Positions 19,876-29,813 are shown, numbered from the stretch's first letter. The stretch: DNA of 64,000 nucleotides from JBAOHV01 sp963714875 (GCA_963714875.1 CAVQQI010000012.1:253464-317463); one strand, 5' to 3'. Program-made: numbers and translations. Notes: generated by a model from the letters alone, not told the origin.

Positions 19876-20850
19876 ATGAAGGTCGGGATCTACCTCGACC
19901 TGCGCAACCCCGAGCCGTGGGCGCGCCCCTGGCCCGCGGTCTACGGCGGAGCGCTCGACCTCGTCGTCGAGGCCGAACGCCTCGGCGCCGACATGGTGTG
20001 GCTGTCCGAGCACCACCTGTTCGGCGACGGCTACCTGCCTCAGCCCCTCACGATGGCTGCGGCCATCGCGGCGCGCACCAGCCGCATCGGCATCGGCACC
20101 GCGGTGCTGCTGGCCGCCCTGAGGCCCGCCATCCTCGTGGCCGAGGAGGCGGCGATCGTGGATCAGCTCTCGGGCGGCCGCCTGACCCTCGGCATCGGCG
20201 CCGGGTACAGCATCCCGGAGTACGAGGCCTACGACACCGACATCACCCGCCGCTACGGGCTCACCGATGCCGCGGTGACCGAGATCCGCCGGCTCCTCGA
20301 CGACGGGGTGACCACGCCGCCTGCGGCGCAACGGCCGTTCCCGCTCTGGCTGGGGTACCAGGGCCCGCAGGGCGCCCGACGCGCCGGGCGACTCGGTGTG
20401 GGTCTGTTGAGCCTGCACCGCGAGCTGCTCGAGCCCTACCGCGAGGGGATGGTGGAGGGCGGCCACGACCCTGACGGGGCCCGCACCGGTGGGGTGCTCG
20501 ACATCGTGGTGGCCGACGACCCGGCGTCCGCCTTCGAGCGGATCCTCCCCCACTACGCCCACCAGCTCAACAGCTACCGGCAGGCGGCCGTGGCGGGCAG
20601 CGGCCGACCCGCGCCGAAGGTCATCACGGTCGACAAGCTGCGCGGCGGGGCCGAACACCGCCACGGGATCCCGGGTCTGCGCGTCATGACGCCGACCGAC
20701 GCGGCCGCGGCGATCCGGGAGGCCACCGACGACGCGCCCGTCGAGCACGTCTACCTGTGGGCCAGCATCGCCGGCATGCCCGACGAGCTCGTGCAACGTC
20801 ACATCGAGCTGTTGTGCACCGAGGTCGCCCCCGCCCTGCGTTCGACCTGA
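19876..20850 (+). CDS. LLM-class flavin/F420-dependent oxidoreductase
   Basis: 324 residues, intact. The luciferase-like TIM barrel shows MKVGIYLDLRNPEPW at strand 1, MVWLSEHHLFGDGYLPQPL (the typical EHH), IGIGTAVLLAALRPAILVAE, DQLSGGRLTLGIGAGY, and the C-terminal cap region. Family members use F420 or FMN and oxidise or reduce alcohols, alkanes and terpenoid ketones. The ATG at 19876 lies seven bases after the upstream SDR stop, with a poor ribosome site, suggesting translational coupling. Confidence 0.88.
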   Translation: MKVGIYLDLRNPEPWARPWPAVYGGALDLVVEAERLGADMVWLSEHHLFGDGYLPQPLTMAAAIAARTSRIGIGTAVLLAALRPAILVAEEAAIVDQLSGGRLTLGIGAGYSIPEYEAYDTDITRRYGLTDAAVTEIRRLLDDGVTTPPAAQRPFPLWLGYQGPQGARRAGRLGVGLLSLHRELLEPYREGMVEGGHDPDGARTGGVLDIVVADDPASAFERILPHYAHQLNSYRQAAVAGSGRPAPKVITVDKLRGGAEHRHGIPGLRVMTPTDAAAAIREATDDAPVEHVYLWASIAGMPDELVQRHIELLCTEVAPALRST

Positions 20851-20887
20851 CCCGTCCGGGGACCGATCAGGGAGTCGCCGACGCGGA

Positions 20888-21725
20888 TCAGCCGCCGGGC
20901 GCCTCGCCCGGGGTGAGCAGGCCGAGGGCGCGGGCGATGTCCTGCGCCTCGTGGTAGCTGCCGTTGTCGACCTCGTCGACACCACGGGTGGCGAGCCAGG
21001 CGATGGCGGCACCGACGACGGACGGGTCGACGCCGCGGCTGGCCACGTCGGACAGGTTCGACAGCAGCTGCGTGCGCTCGGTGGCCACGTAGCCGGGGTC
21101 GACGGTGTAGGCCCTGATCCCGGCCGCCCCGTACTCGTTGGCCAGGCGATCGGCCACGCGGTGGAAGCCCGCCTTGACCGCGGCGTAGGTGAGCGCCGAG
21201 CCGCCCTTGCCAATGGGCCGGCGCAGCTTGTAGTGACCCGAGCCGGAGCCGATGTTCACCACGATGCCGCCGCCCCGGTCGACCATGTGGGCGACCATGC
21301 GCTGCAACAACAGCAGCTGTGCGGTGAGGTCACCCCACACCAACCTCACGATGTCCTCGGGATCGGTGTCGAGGAAGGGCTTGGGTCCGTCGCCGGAGAC
21401 GTAGATGGCGTTGTTCACGCAGACGTCGAGGTGCCCGAGCCCGGCGATGGCGGCGTCGACCGCCGGCCAGAGCGCATCCCGGTCGAGCAGGTCGAGCGGC
21501 ACCTGCACCGCCCGACGACCACGAGCCTCGATCTCGGCGGCGGTCGACTCGAGGCTTCCCGGCAGCGTGACGCCCGAGATCGCGCGTCTCGGCGGTGGGG
21601 TCGCCCTCCTTGACCGTGCGAGCGGTGATGGCCACGTCGAAGCCGGCGTCGGCCAGGGCCAGTGCGGTGGCCCGGCCGATGCCTCGGCTGGCTCCGGTGA
21701 CCATCGCCGTGGGTGATGGCATCAT
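20888..21725 (-). CDS. Short-chain dehydrogenase/reductase (paralogue A of three)
   Basis: About 279 residues. AMVTGASRGIGRATALALAD and FDVAITARTVKEGD at the N-terminus, then after a frame break near 21580 LPGSLESTAAEIEARGRRA, VNNAIY, VVNIGSGSGHYKL, catalytic YAAVKAG and the YTVDPGYVATER segment. The TARTVxEGD and LPGSLESTAAEIE blocks are shared with the SDRs at 27694 and 31844, so the three form one recent subfamily. It starts at two adjacent ATGs (21725 and 21722). The gene runs convergent to the LLM gene and ends just downstream of the SDR at 21751, probably one operon. Confidence 0.85.
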
Positions 21726-21750
21726 CGACGGATCGGTGGGTGCCGAGCGC

Positions 21751-22566
21751 TCAGGCCAGGCCGCTGAAGTCGACCTGGCCGGTGGCCATGTTGGCGCTGA
21801 AGCCCGAGTCGACGAGCAGGTTGACGCCGCTGATGAACGCCGCGGCGTCGCTGCCCATGAAGGCCAGGGCGGGGGCGATGTCGGCGGCGACGGCCATACG
21901 CTGCTCACCCTGCTGCGTGACGCTCCACTCGATGACCTTGTCGCCCATGGTCTCGCGGAAGTCCTTCATGAGCGGCGTGTCGACGGGCGCGGGGCAGATG
22001 CTGTTGGTGCGCACGCCCTTGGCCATCGTGACCTTGGAGCTCCGCATGGTGAACACCTGCATGCACATCTTCGAGAAGGCGTACACGTCGGCCACGACCT
22101 CGGGGTGATCGTCGCACCAGGTGAGGAACTCGTCCCAGTCCTCGATGGCGAGCAGCTCGTTGATCTCGTCGACCTGTGCCGGCCAGCCGTTCCCGGCCAT
22201 CGAGGCCGTGTAGACGATGGCGCCGCCGGATGGGATGCGATCGAGGAGCTTCTCGGCCAGGCGCCGGGACGCGAGCACGTTGACGGCCATGCAGGTGCGC
22301 ACGCCGGCGTTGGCGGCCACCCCGGCGTTGGAGAACACCACGTCGATCGGACCGTCGAGCTGTGCGCAGGCGGCATCGATGCTGGCCGGGTCGGCCAGGT
22401 TCACCTCGATGAAGGCGTCGACCGGCCCCGCGGGCTCCTTGATGTCGAGCACCGTGATGTGCGCAGCACCGAGCGCACGCAGCAGGTCCACCAGCGCGGC
22501 CCCGATGCCGGTGGCACCACCGGTGACCACCACGCGCTTGCCCTCGTAGCCGAACAGGTTGGACAT
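21751..22566 (-). CDS. SDR of the 3-alpha-hydroxysteroid/coniferyl-alcohol dehydrogenase type
   Basis: 271 residues, intact. RVVVTGGATGIGAALVDLL, short connecting region ITVLDIKEPAGPVDAFI, SNAGVAA, catalytic Ser in YTASMAGNGWP, Tyr-Lys in YAFSKMCMQ, and the ending FISGVNLLVDSGFSANM. The long insert between Ser and Tyr (about 45 residues) is a trait of the 3-alpha-HSD/carbonyl reductase subfamily acting on cyclic alcohols. The chosen ATG at 22566 has GGGGGAG upstream and fits the family N-terminus (MSNLFGYEGKRV). It diverges from the TauD gene. Confidence 0.82.
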   Translation of the reverse strand: MSNLFGYEGKRVVVTGGATGIGAALVDLLRALGAAHITVLDIKEPAGPVDAFIEVNLADPASIDAACAQLDGPIDVVFSNAGVAANAGVRTCMAVNVLASRRLAEKLLDRIPSGGAIVYTASMAGNGWPAQVDEINELLAIEDWDEFLTWCDDHPEVVADVYAFSKMCMQVFTMRSSKVTMAKGVRTNSICPAPVDTPLMKDFRETMGDKVIEWSVTQQGEQRMAVAADIAPALAFMGSDAAAFISGVNLLVDSGFSANMATGQVDFSGLA

Positions 22567-22683
22567 GTGACTCCCCCGGAGGTCGTGTGGAACAGCGTCG
22601 GCCAACCTATCGGGCCGGGCACGTGTGAAGATCAGCCCGGGGCGCCGGCCGACGCGTCCCTCTCGACCAGGAGGAGGAGCAGG

Positions 22684-23503
22684 ATGGAGATCGTGCGGCG
22701 GGCCGGCGCCCTGGGGGCCGAGATCGTGGGAGTCGACTTCGCCGGCCCCCTCGACGCCGCCACGCTGGCAGGTGTGCACGAGGCGCTCCTCGATCACAAG
22801 GTCATCCTGCTCCGCGCACCGACGATGTCACCCGAGCAGCACATGGCCCTCGGCCGCCAGCTCGGCGAGATCGAGGTGCACGCGTTCTTCCCCAACCTCG
22901 GGGAGGGCTACGAACAGGTCAGCGTCCTGGACTCCGACGACGGCACCACCGCATCGATGTGGCACACCGACGAGACGTTCCTCCAGTACCCACCCATGGG
23001 GACCCTCACCCACGCCAAGGTGCTCCCCGAGGTCGGGGGCGACACGCTCTTCGCCAGCAGCAGACGCGGCCTACGACGCCCTCTCCGCACCCATGAAGCG
23101 CTACCTCGAGGGCCTCACCGCGATGCACGACCTCAGCCGGGTCACCGAGCTGCGCTACCGCTTCGGCTCCGCCACCGCCGACGACTACGCCGGGGCCATC
23201 GCCGCCGCCCGCCGCCACGCCCACCCCATCGTGCGGATCCACCCGGAGACGGGCGCGAAGGGGCTCTTCGTGAACCCGACCTACACCCGTCATGTCGTCG
23301 GCCTTCCCCCCGACGAGAGCGACATGCTGCTGGCCTTCCTCTACCGCCACGCCACCAAGGAGGCGTTCACCTACCGGCACCGTTGGGAAGTGGGCGACCT
23401 GTTGATCTGGGACAACCGGGCGACGATGCACATGGTCCTGACCGACTTCGTCGGGCACCGCGTGATGTACCGCGTGTCGGTGATCGGCACACACGAGCGC
23501 TGA
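22684..23503 (+). CDS. TauD/TfdA-family Fe(II)/2-oxoglutarate dioxygenase
   Basis: About 273 residues. The jelly-roll enzyme has the HxD pair in MWHTDETFLQYPP, the distal His in WDNRATMHMVLTD and the 2-oxoglutarate Arg in GHRVMYRVSVIG. The frame breaks near 23065, inside the GDTLFASS ... AAYDALSAPMK segment, with no loss of motifs. Family members hydroxylate sulfonates, phenoxyacids or related carboxylates. ATG 22684 follows GGAGGAGGAGCAGG. It likely forms a run with the unknown gene at 23568 and the OYE homologue. Confidence 0.88.
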
Positions 23504-23567
23504 GGCCGGGGGCGAGGCGGACGGCTACGGTCACGGTGCTGAACGAGGTCAACCACAGGGGGACGAG

Positions 23568-24389
23568 ATGACCTACCCGCTCGAGGTCGGCGGCGCCGAC
23601 GACTACGCCGTCAAGGTCGGCAGCATGCTGCTCACGATGGTCGACCCGAACCCGGGGTTCGAGAAGGCCTACAACCGGTGGTACGAGCGCGACCACTTCT
23701 ACGCCGGTTGCATGACCGGACCGTGGCAGCTGGCCGGGAGCCGCTGGGTGGCACCGCGATCGCTCAAGGACCTCCGCTGGCCGGCGGGCGAGGAGACCAT
23801 CGCCTCGCCCACCGACGCCGGCTCCTACGTGGCCATCTACTGGGTCGAGGCGGGCCATCACGAGGAATGGGTGAAGTGGGGTCAGGACCAGGTGGCCTGG
23901 CTCTACAGCAACGGGCGCGGGTTCGCCGAACGGCGCCACACCCACACCGTGCTGTACGACTACGTCGACAGCGACTACCGCGACGACGACCCCGTGCCCA
24001 TGCTCGTCGCGCTCGACCACGGCTACGACGCCATCGTCCTGGTGTGGTTCGACGGACGCGACGGCACCGATGCCCCGACGCTGCTCGAGGGCCTGCGCCA
24101 CGGTCCGCTGCCCGCGCTGCTCGAGGGCTCGGGGATCGAGATCGCGGCGTCGTTCCGGCCCAACGCCGACCCGGCCAAGGACCAGCCCATGGACCTCGGC
24201 ACGCCCGCCGGAGGGCCAGAGCGGCTCTGCCAGATCCTTTTCCTCCACGGCGACGTGACCGAAGCTCTCGCCGGGGTGAGGGACTACACCGACGCCGTCG
24301 AGGCCGCCGGGCTGGCCGACACCCGCCTCGTGGCCCCGTTCCTGCGCACGGTGCTCGGGACCGACACCTACGCCGACGAGCTCTGGTAG
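23568..24389 (+). CDS. Hypothetical protein, possible tandem EthD/Dabb-like alpha-beta barrel
   Basis: 273 residues, intact, and not recognised with certainty. There are two repeats of a strand-helix-strand pattern. The first half carries GSMLLTMVDPNPGFEKAYN, RWYERDHFYAGCM and SYVAIYWVEAGHHEEW. The second half carries AIVLVWFDGRDGTDAPTL and RLCQILFLHGDVTEALAGV. The NRWYERDH-type segment is reminiscent of EthD-like ferredoxin-fold proteins found next to oxidative catabolic genes. No cofactor motif is seen. The ATG has AGGGGGA upstream. Its stop lies nine bases before the GTG of the OYE homologue, so the two are co-expressed. Confidence 0.55.
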   Translation: MTYPLEVGGADDYAVKVGSMLLTMVDPNPGFEKAYNRWYERDHFYAGCMTGPWQLAGSRWVAPRSLKDLRWPAGEETIASPTDAGSYVAIYWVEAGHHEEWVKWGQDQVAWLYSNGRGFAERRHTHTVLYDYVDSDYRDDDPVPMLVALDHGYDAIVLVWFDGRDGTDAPTLLEGLRHGPLPALLEGSGIEIAASFRPNADPAKDQPMDLGTPAGGPERLCQILFLHGDVTEALAGVRDYTDAVEAAGLADTRLVAPFLRTVLGTDTYADELW

Positions 24390-24397
24390 GCCCTCCC

Positions 24398-25627
24398 GTG
24401 CCCGACACCACGATCGACGTCGCAACGCCTCCGGACCCCTTCGCGCCGGCAGCCCTCGGACCGCTCACCCTGCGCAACCGGATCATCAAGGCCGCCACCT
24501 TCGAGGGCGTCGTCCCCGAGGCACTGGTCACCGAGGAGCTCATCGACTTCCATCGCCGTCCCGCGGCCGGCGGGGTGGGCATGACGACCGTCGCCTACCT
24601 GGCGGTCTCCCCCGAGGGCCGCACCCACGCCGAGTGCATCTGGCTGCGCCGCGAGGCCGTCCCCGGGTTGGCCCGCCTGGCCGACGTCGTGCACAGCGAG
24701 GGCGCGTTGGTGTCGGCCCAGATCGGCCACGCCGGTCCGGTGGCCAACGCCAAGAGCAACCGCTCCACCGCTCTCGCACCCTCGCGCTCGTTCAACCCGG
24801 TGTCGATGAAGGTGACCAAGGCGGTGACCGAGGACGACATCACGCGCATCACGCTCGACTACGAGCGCGGAGCCCGGTTCGTGGCCGAAGCCGGGTTCGA
24901 TGCCATCGAGATCCACCTGGCCCACAACTACCTCCTCTCGTCGTTCCTCTCGCCCCGCTTGAACAAGCGCAAGGACCACTGGAGCGGGAGCCTCGAGCAC
25001 CGGGCAAGGTTCGCCCGCCAGGTCGTGCGCGCCGTGCGCCAGGCCGTGGGCGACACCATGGCGGTGACGGCCAAGGTCAGCCTCGACGACGGCGTTCCCG
25101 GCGGCTTCAAGGCACCGGAGAGCGCCGAGTTCGCCGCGCTGCTGGAGGCCGACGGGCACCTCGACGCCCTCGAGCTCACCGGCGGGAGCTCGCTGGCCAA
25201 CCCCATGTACCTGTTCCGAGGCGACGCGCCACGCGAGGACTTCGCGGCGACGCTCCCTCCGCTGCAGCGCCTCGGCTTCAAGCTGGTCGGCGAGAAGATG
25301 ATGCCGGCCTATCCCTTCGAGGAGGCCTACTTCCTCGACAAGGCCAAGGCGGTGCGCGAGCGCGTGGGCATGCCCCTCATCCTCCTGGGCGGCATCAACA
25401 ACCGGGCCACGATCGACCTGGCCATGGCCGAGGGCTTCCAGTTCGTCGCCATGGGTCGAGCCCTGCTGCGCGAACCGGACCTGCTCCAGCGGATGCAGGC
25501 CGGTGAGACCGACGCCGGCAACTGCATCCACTGCAACCGGTGCATGCCCACGATCTACTCCGGGAGCCGTTGCATCGTCGACCACCCGGAACCGATCCTG
25601 GTGCCGGCCGGCCACACCATCCGCTGA
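24398..25627 (+). CDS. NADH:flavin oxidoreductase (Old Yellow Enzyme family)
   Basis: 409 residues, intact. LGPLTLRNRIIKAATFEGV opens the FMN barrel. SAQIGHAGPVA and IEIHLAHNYLLSSFLSP (usual H-x-A-H-G-Y, here with Asn) give the active-site pair, followed by RLNKRKDHWSGSLEHRARF. GGINNRATIDLAMAEGF and QFVAMGRALLREPDL close the phosphate site. A cysteine group (GNCIHCNRCMPTIYSGSRC) follows, but the large C-terminal domain of dienoyl-CoA reductases is missing. GTG at 24398 is nine bases after the previous stop. It probably reduces activated C=C bonds. Confidence 0.87.
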   Translation: MPDTTIDVATPPDPFAPAALGPLTLRNRIIKAATFEGVVPEALVTEELIDFHRRPAAGGVGMTTVAYLAVSPEGRTHAECIWLRREAVPGLARLADVVHSEGALVSAQIGHAGPVANAKSNRSTALAPSRSFNPVSMKVTKAVTEDDITRITLDYERGARFVAEAGFDAIEIHLAHNYLLSSFLSPRLNKRKDHWSGSLEHRARFARQVVRAVRQAVGDTMAVTAKVSLDDGVPGGFKAPESAEFAALLEADGHLDALELTGGSSLANPMYLFRGDAPREDFAATLPPLQRLGFKLVGEKMMPAYPFEEAYFLDKAKAVRERVGMPLILLGGINNRATIDLAMAEGFQFVAMGRALLREPDLLQRMQAGETDAGNCIHCNRCMPTIYSGSRCIVDHPEPILVPAGHTIR

Positions 25628-25628
25628 C

Positions 25629-26697
25629 GTGACCGACGACCCGTTCCCCGTCGAGGAAGCCGCGCCGAACGCCGCGCTGACCGCCTGGGTGCACGAGCAC
25701 GTCGAGGGCGCAGCCGGGCCGCTGATCGTCGAGCACCTGTCCGGGGGCTCGTCGAACCTCACCTTCCACGTGCGAGACGACGCCAACGACTGGGTGATGC
25801 GTCGCCCGCCGATGGGTCGGCTGCTGGCCACGGCCAACGACATGGGACGCGAGTACGCGGTGCAGACCGCCCTAGCCGGTGGTGACGTGCCGGTGGCATC
25901 GACGGTGGCGATGTGCCACGACGCCGACGTGATCGGAGCGCCCTTCTACCTGATGCAGCGGCTCGACGGCGTGGTCTACGACGACGCCGACGCCGTGGCC
26001 CACCTCGACGAGGCCCAGGCCGCGGCGGCGGCCGACGAGCTGGTCGACGTGCTCGCCCGCCTCCACGCCGTCGACCCCTCGGCGGTGGGCCTCGACGACT
26101 TCGGCCGGCCCGAGGGCTTCCTGGCCCGGCAAGTCGCCCGCTGGCAGACGCAGTGGGACGCGTCGAAGCAGGCCGAGATCCCGGCGCATCGACGAGGTGC
26201 TGGCGAGGCTCGAGCGATCGATCCCACCGGAGTCGGCCGCATCGATCGTGCACGGCGACTACAGCTTCAACAACACGATGTGGAGCCGCGACGCCCCCGT
26301 CCCGGATGATCGGGGTCCTCGACTGGGAGATGTCCACCCTCGGCGACCCGTTGACCGACCTCGGGATGGTCGTCATGTACTGGGGCGACATGGGGGCGCT
26401 GCTCTGGCGCCAACGCGCCCCCAGCCCCATCGGGTGAACCCCGGGTTCCCCGCCGCCGACCACCTGGTCGAGCGCTATGCCGCCACCAGCGGCCGCGACG
26501 TCGACCGGATCGACGTCTACTGCGTGCTGGCCGCGGTGAAGATCGCCGTCATCGTGGCCGGCAACCAGACCCGCATCGCCGAGCGAGACCCGGATCGGGC
26601 CGCCGGCATCCAGCCCACCGTCGAGGCCCTGGCCCAGTTGGCCCTCGACCGGGCCTCTGCGTCTACGGTCACTGGGCTGCGAGCCGGCCGCGGCTGA
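25629..26697 (+). CDS. Aminoglycoside-phosphotransferase-fold kinase (ACAD10-like phosphotransferase)
   Basis: About 355 residues. LSGGSSNLTFHVRDDANDWV and MRRPPM form the nucleotide-binding lobe. SIVHGDYSFNNTMW is the catalytic loop (HGD...N) and GVLDWEMSTLGDPLTDLG the metal-binding loop. In actinobacteria this subfamily accompanies acyl-CoA and alcohol catabolism, where it may phosphorylate hydroxylated intermediates. Frame breaks lie near 26190, 26305 and 26420. GTG at 25629 follows the previous TGA by one base, a tight operon link with the OYE homologue. Confidence 0.85.
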
Positions 26698-26722
26698 CCT
26701 TCGCGACGCCTTCCTGCGGTGA

Positions 26723-27610
26723 TCACACCTCGACGGTGGCGGAGTCCCGGTGCCGGTCGAGGAAGTCGAGCACGGCGGCGGTGAACGCATCGTTGCGGTC
26801 TCCGGCCACCATGTGCCCGGCGCCGGCCACGTCGACGTACTCGACCTCGGGGTAGCGGGCGCAGAAGCGCTGGGCACCCTCGGCACTGACGAGGTCGCTC
26901 ACCCGACCCCGCACGAGCATGACGGGCCCCGACGCCACCATCGTGGCGACGGCTCGGTGGAGGCGCTCGGAATCGGCGATCTCCGTCGGGGGCAGGTCGG
27001 CCGTGCCTCCGATGAACGCCGGATCCCAGTGCCAGTAGTAGCGGCCGTCGCGCTCGCGCACGTTCTTGGCCAGGCCGCCGAGGTCCGTGGGCCGAGGGCG
27101 GTGCGGGTTGTACGCCGCGATGGCGTCGGCCACCTCGTCGAGGGAACCGAAGCCGCTGAGGGCGTGACCGGCCATGAACGCCTGTATGCGGTCGGCGCCG
27201 GCCTGCTCCATGTCGGGGATGATGTCGACGAGGATCACCCCTCGGGCGATGCCCGGCTCCACCTCACCGGCGAGGAGCATCGACGTGAGCCCGCCGAGGG
27301 ACGCACCGATGAGGAACGGCCGCTGGTCGAGGGTGGCCACGACCGATCGCACGTCATGGGCGAAGCTGGTGAGGCGGTAGTCGGTGTCGACGGACCAGTC
27401 GGACTCGCCGTGGCCTCGGGCATCGAGGGTGATGGCACGCCAGCCGTCGTCGGCGAGGGCGTCCGCCGTCCCGGCCCAGGAGTGGCGGGTCTGGCCGCCA
27501 CCGTGCAGGAGCAGCACCGGTGCGGCGTCGGCCATCCCCCGCACCTCCCCCACGAGGTTGACGCCACCGTGGCCCGCCACCTCGAGCCTGGTCGAGGACT
27601 CGGCCGTCAT
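26723..27610 (-). CDS. Alpha/beta hydrolase
   Basis: 295 residues, intact. PVLLLHGGGQTRHSWAG (oxyanion region), ITLDARGHGESDW, nucleophile elbow FLIGASLGGLTSMLLAGE, acid strand VMLVRGRVSDLVS and the final VDVAGAGHMVAGDRNDAF with the catalytic His. It belongs with hydrolases of C-C bonds, lactones or esters. In this setting a lactone from the Baeyer-Villiger step is an attractive but unproved substrate. ATG 27610 has GAGAGG upstream. The gene lies downstream of the SDR at 27694 on the same strand. Confidence 0.85.
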   Translation of the reverse strand: MTAESSTRLEVAGHGGVNLVGEVRGMADAAPVLLLHGGGQTRHSWAGTADALADDGWRAITLDARGHGESDWSVDTDYRLTSFAHDVRSVVATLDQRPFLIGASLGGLTSMLLAGEVEPGIARGVILVDIIPDMEQAGADRIQAFMAGHALSGFGSLDEVADAIAAYNPHRPRPTDLGGLAKNVRERDGRYYWHWDPAFIGGTADLPPTEIADSERLHRAVATMVASGPVMLVRGRVSDLVSAEGAQRFCARYPEVEYVDVAGAGHMVAGDRNDAFTAAVLDFLDRHRDSATVEV

Positions 27611-27693
27611 CCGGCACCTCTCATGTCGCCCATCGGTCCCCCGTCACCATCGACCCCTTCGGTGGCTCGGCGAACCTACCCCGGGGTGGGCGG

Positions 27694-28557
27694 TCACGCC
27701 TCGGGCCCGGGGGCACGGTCCGCGCCGAGGTCGGCCCACAGCACAGGAGCGAGCACCCAGCGGCCGAGCCACTCGGCTGCGCCGGGATCGCTCGCCAGCC
27801 ACGCCACGACCCCCGGCGGTGGCGTCAGCCGGATCAGCCCCGAACGTAGCGGTGTACTCGTCGTCGGGTCGCAGGGCCCGGCGCCGCTCCGTGAGCACGT
27901 TGCCGGGATCGACGTTGAAGGCCTGGATGCCCGAGGCGGCGAACTCGGCGTTGATGCCCCCTGCGAGGCGGCCGAGCGCCGCCTTCGACCCCGAGTAGGC
28001 GATGCCCCACCCACCGGTTCCCGGCGGGCCGGGTGGGTCCTGGCGGGCCGAGCCCGACACGATGTCGATGATCCGCCCGCGACCCTGCTCGAGCATCGAC
28101 GGCACCACGAGCTGGACGAGGCGGATCTGATAGCTCACGTTGCCCCGTAGCAGCGTGTCGAGGTCCTGCATGCGGAGATCCAGGAGACGGTCAGAGGTCC
28201 CCGGTCCCCGGTAGAGCCCGTTGTTGACGAGCACATCGATGCGGCCCCATGCGTCGAGCACGGCCCGAGGAACGGCCTCCACGGTCGCGAGGTCGCGGAA
28301 GTCCATCGCGACGGCGAGCCCACGACGGCCCCGTCGTGCCGATCTCCGCCACCGGTCGTGGCGAGGCTCCCCGGGAGCGGGATCGGAGGCGCGCCCTTCA
28401 CCGTGTCGTCCTCGGCCGACCCGTCGCCCTCGGTGACGGTCCGAGCCGTCACGGCCACGTCGAAGCCGGCCTCGGCCAGCGCCAAGGCGATCGCCTTCCC
28501 GAGGCCTCGGCTGGCTCCCGTGACCAGCGCCACCGGGACGTCGCTCGCACGGCTCAC
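27694..28557 (-). CDS. Short-chain dehydrogenase/reductase (paralogue B of three)
   Basis: About 287 residues. ALVTGASRGLGKAIALALAE, TARTVTEGDGSAEDD, LPGSLATT, VNNGLYRGPGTSDRLLDLRM, IDIVSGSARQDPPGPPGTGG, catalytic YSGSKAALG, AFNVDPGNVLTERRRAL. Almost every block matches the SDR at 31844 (for example MVSGSARHDPPGPAGAGG and FNVDPGNVATEKRRAL). Frame breaks lie near 28315 and 27830. GTG 28557 starts nine bases after the PPOX gene stop, so these two are one operon. Confidence 0.85.
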
Positions 28558-28565
28558 GACGGCGC

Positions 28566-29036
28566 TCAGCCGGTCTCGGCCAGCCGAGCGGGGAAGCCGC
28601 CCTTGGCGATCGGACCCCAGCCCTCGATGGCGATCCGGATCAGGCACTTCCCCTGGTCGACCATCGCCTGGCGGTACTCGTCCCAGTCGGGATGCTCGCC
28701 ACTGATGCAGCGGAAGTACTCGACGAGGTCGTCGACGGCATCGGGCAACCGGACCACCCGGGCCCGACCGTCGATCTGCACCCACTCCCCGCCGAAGTCA
28801 TCCGACATCACCACCATCGAGACCAGCGGGTTGCGCTCGACGTTGGCCACCTTCGCCCGCTCCGGGTAGGTCGAGATCACGAGATCTCCGTCCGCGGCCA
28901 GGCCCACGGTCACCAGCGAGGACTGGGGACGCCCGCTGGGCCGGGTGGTGATCAGCACCCCGTGGTGTCGGGGTCGCACGAACGCCTCCAGCTCGGAACG
29001 GTCGACCCTGCGGTTGGTGGCGATGGTCCTGGCCAT
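28566..29036 (-). CDS. PPOX-class (F420-dependent type) pyridoxamine-oxidase-fold protein
   Basis: 156 residues, intact. A split-barrel flavin/F420-binding protein: RPRHHGVLITTRPSGRPQ, DLVISTYPERAKVANVERN, PLVSMVVMSDDFGGEWVQID and the C-terminal ISGEHPDWDEYRQAM. The family reduces enones or biliverdin-like substrates with F420H2. It is preceded by TACCCT and seven bases, so it appears leaderless. It diverges from a flavin reductase and is co-directional with the SDR at 27694. Confidence 0.82.
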   Translation of the reverse strand: MARTIATNRRVDRSELEAFVRPRHHGVLITTRPSGRPQSSLVTVGLAADGDLVISTYPERAKVANVERNPLVSMVVMSDDFGGEWVQIDGRARVVRLPDAVDDLVEYFRCISGEHPDWDEYRQAMVDQGKCLIRIAIEGWGPIAKGGFPARLAETG

Positions 29037-29043
29037 GCGGGCG

Positions 29044-29113
29044 AGGGTACGCCCCACCGGCGACCGCTGGGGTCGGCGGGCGCGACGACACCGATCGAGG
29101 CCCTCCCTAGGAT
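29044..29113. promoter_or_regulatory. Divergent leaderless promoters (PPOX and flavin reductase)
   Basis: On the minus strand TACCCT (29044-29049) is followed by seven bases and the ATG of the PPOX gene. On the plus strand TAGGAT (29108-29113) is followed by seven bases and the ATG at 29121. Both fit transcripts that begin at the start codon. No ribosome sites are visible. Confidence 0.5.
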
Positions 29114-29120
29114 CGACCGC

Positions 29121-29622
29121 ATGGCCATCGACGACGAACTCCTCAACCGTGTCACCTGGAAGATCCCGAACGCGCTGGCCCTGGTCGGGTCGACGGGCGG
29201 GCGACGAACGCAACGCCATGACCACCAGCTGGATCACGCCAGCTCTCGATGGAACCCGTGCTGATCGGGGTCGGTGTCGACAACAGCGCCGTCACCCACC
29301 GCCTCATCACCGACGGCGGCAGCTTCACCGTGAACCTCTGGGACGCCGACGACACCCGGGTGTTCGTGAAGTTCTCCAAGCCCGCCGACCGACGAGGGCG
29401 ACACCCTCAACGGGCGGCCGGTGCACGCCGAGACCACCGGGGCGCCCGTGTTCGACGAGGCGATCGCCTGGATCGACTGCGAGGTCCGCCACTCGCTCGA
29501 CCTCGGCACCCACACCCTCTTCGTCGGCGAGGTCGTCGATGCCGGCCATCAACGACGACGAGAACCGCGCGGCCTCGATGAGCGACACCCGCATGAAGTA
29601 CGGCGGCGTCAAGCGCCACTGA
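29121..29622 (+). CDS. Flavin reductase-like FMN-binding protein
   Basis: About 167 residues reconstructed. LLNRVTWKIPNALALVGS, then NAMTTSWITQLSMEPVLIGV, VDNSAVTHRLITDGGSFTVN, WIDCEVRHSLDLGTHTLFVG and the tail MKYGGVKRH fit flavin reductases that supply FMNH2 to two-component monooxygenases or act as FMN-binding reductases. Frame breaks lie near 29200, 29240, 29390 and 29545. The leaderless promoter is directly upstream. It could serve the flavin enzymes of the cluster. Confidence 0.78.
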
Positions 29623-29778
29623 CGCTCGAGCGGTGTGGCCGGCCTCCCGAGGCTGGGCCGCACCTGCCGTGGACGTGCCGGTGGCACCCACCCTCCAACC
29701 ACTCGGACCGACGCCTAACCCGCCGCCCAGGTGGGCACCAGACAGGCGCTATTCGTCAAGTATTTTCTGGATTATCTG

Positions 29779-29807
29779 TTGCGTATCGTACGTGTGTTTG
29801 GTAGGGT
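29779..29807 (+). promoter_or_regulatory. Complete promoter of the HNH gene, leaderless
   Basis: TTGCGT and TAGGGT are separated by exactly 17 bases and followed by six bases and the ATG at 29814. The surrounding 60 bases (29750-29812) are unusually AT-rich for this window. Confidence 0.65.
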
Positions 29808-29813
29808 TCCCGC

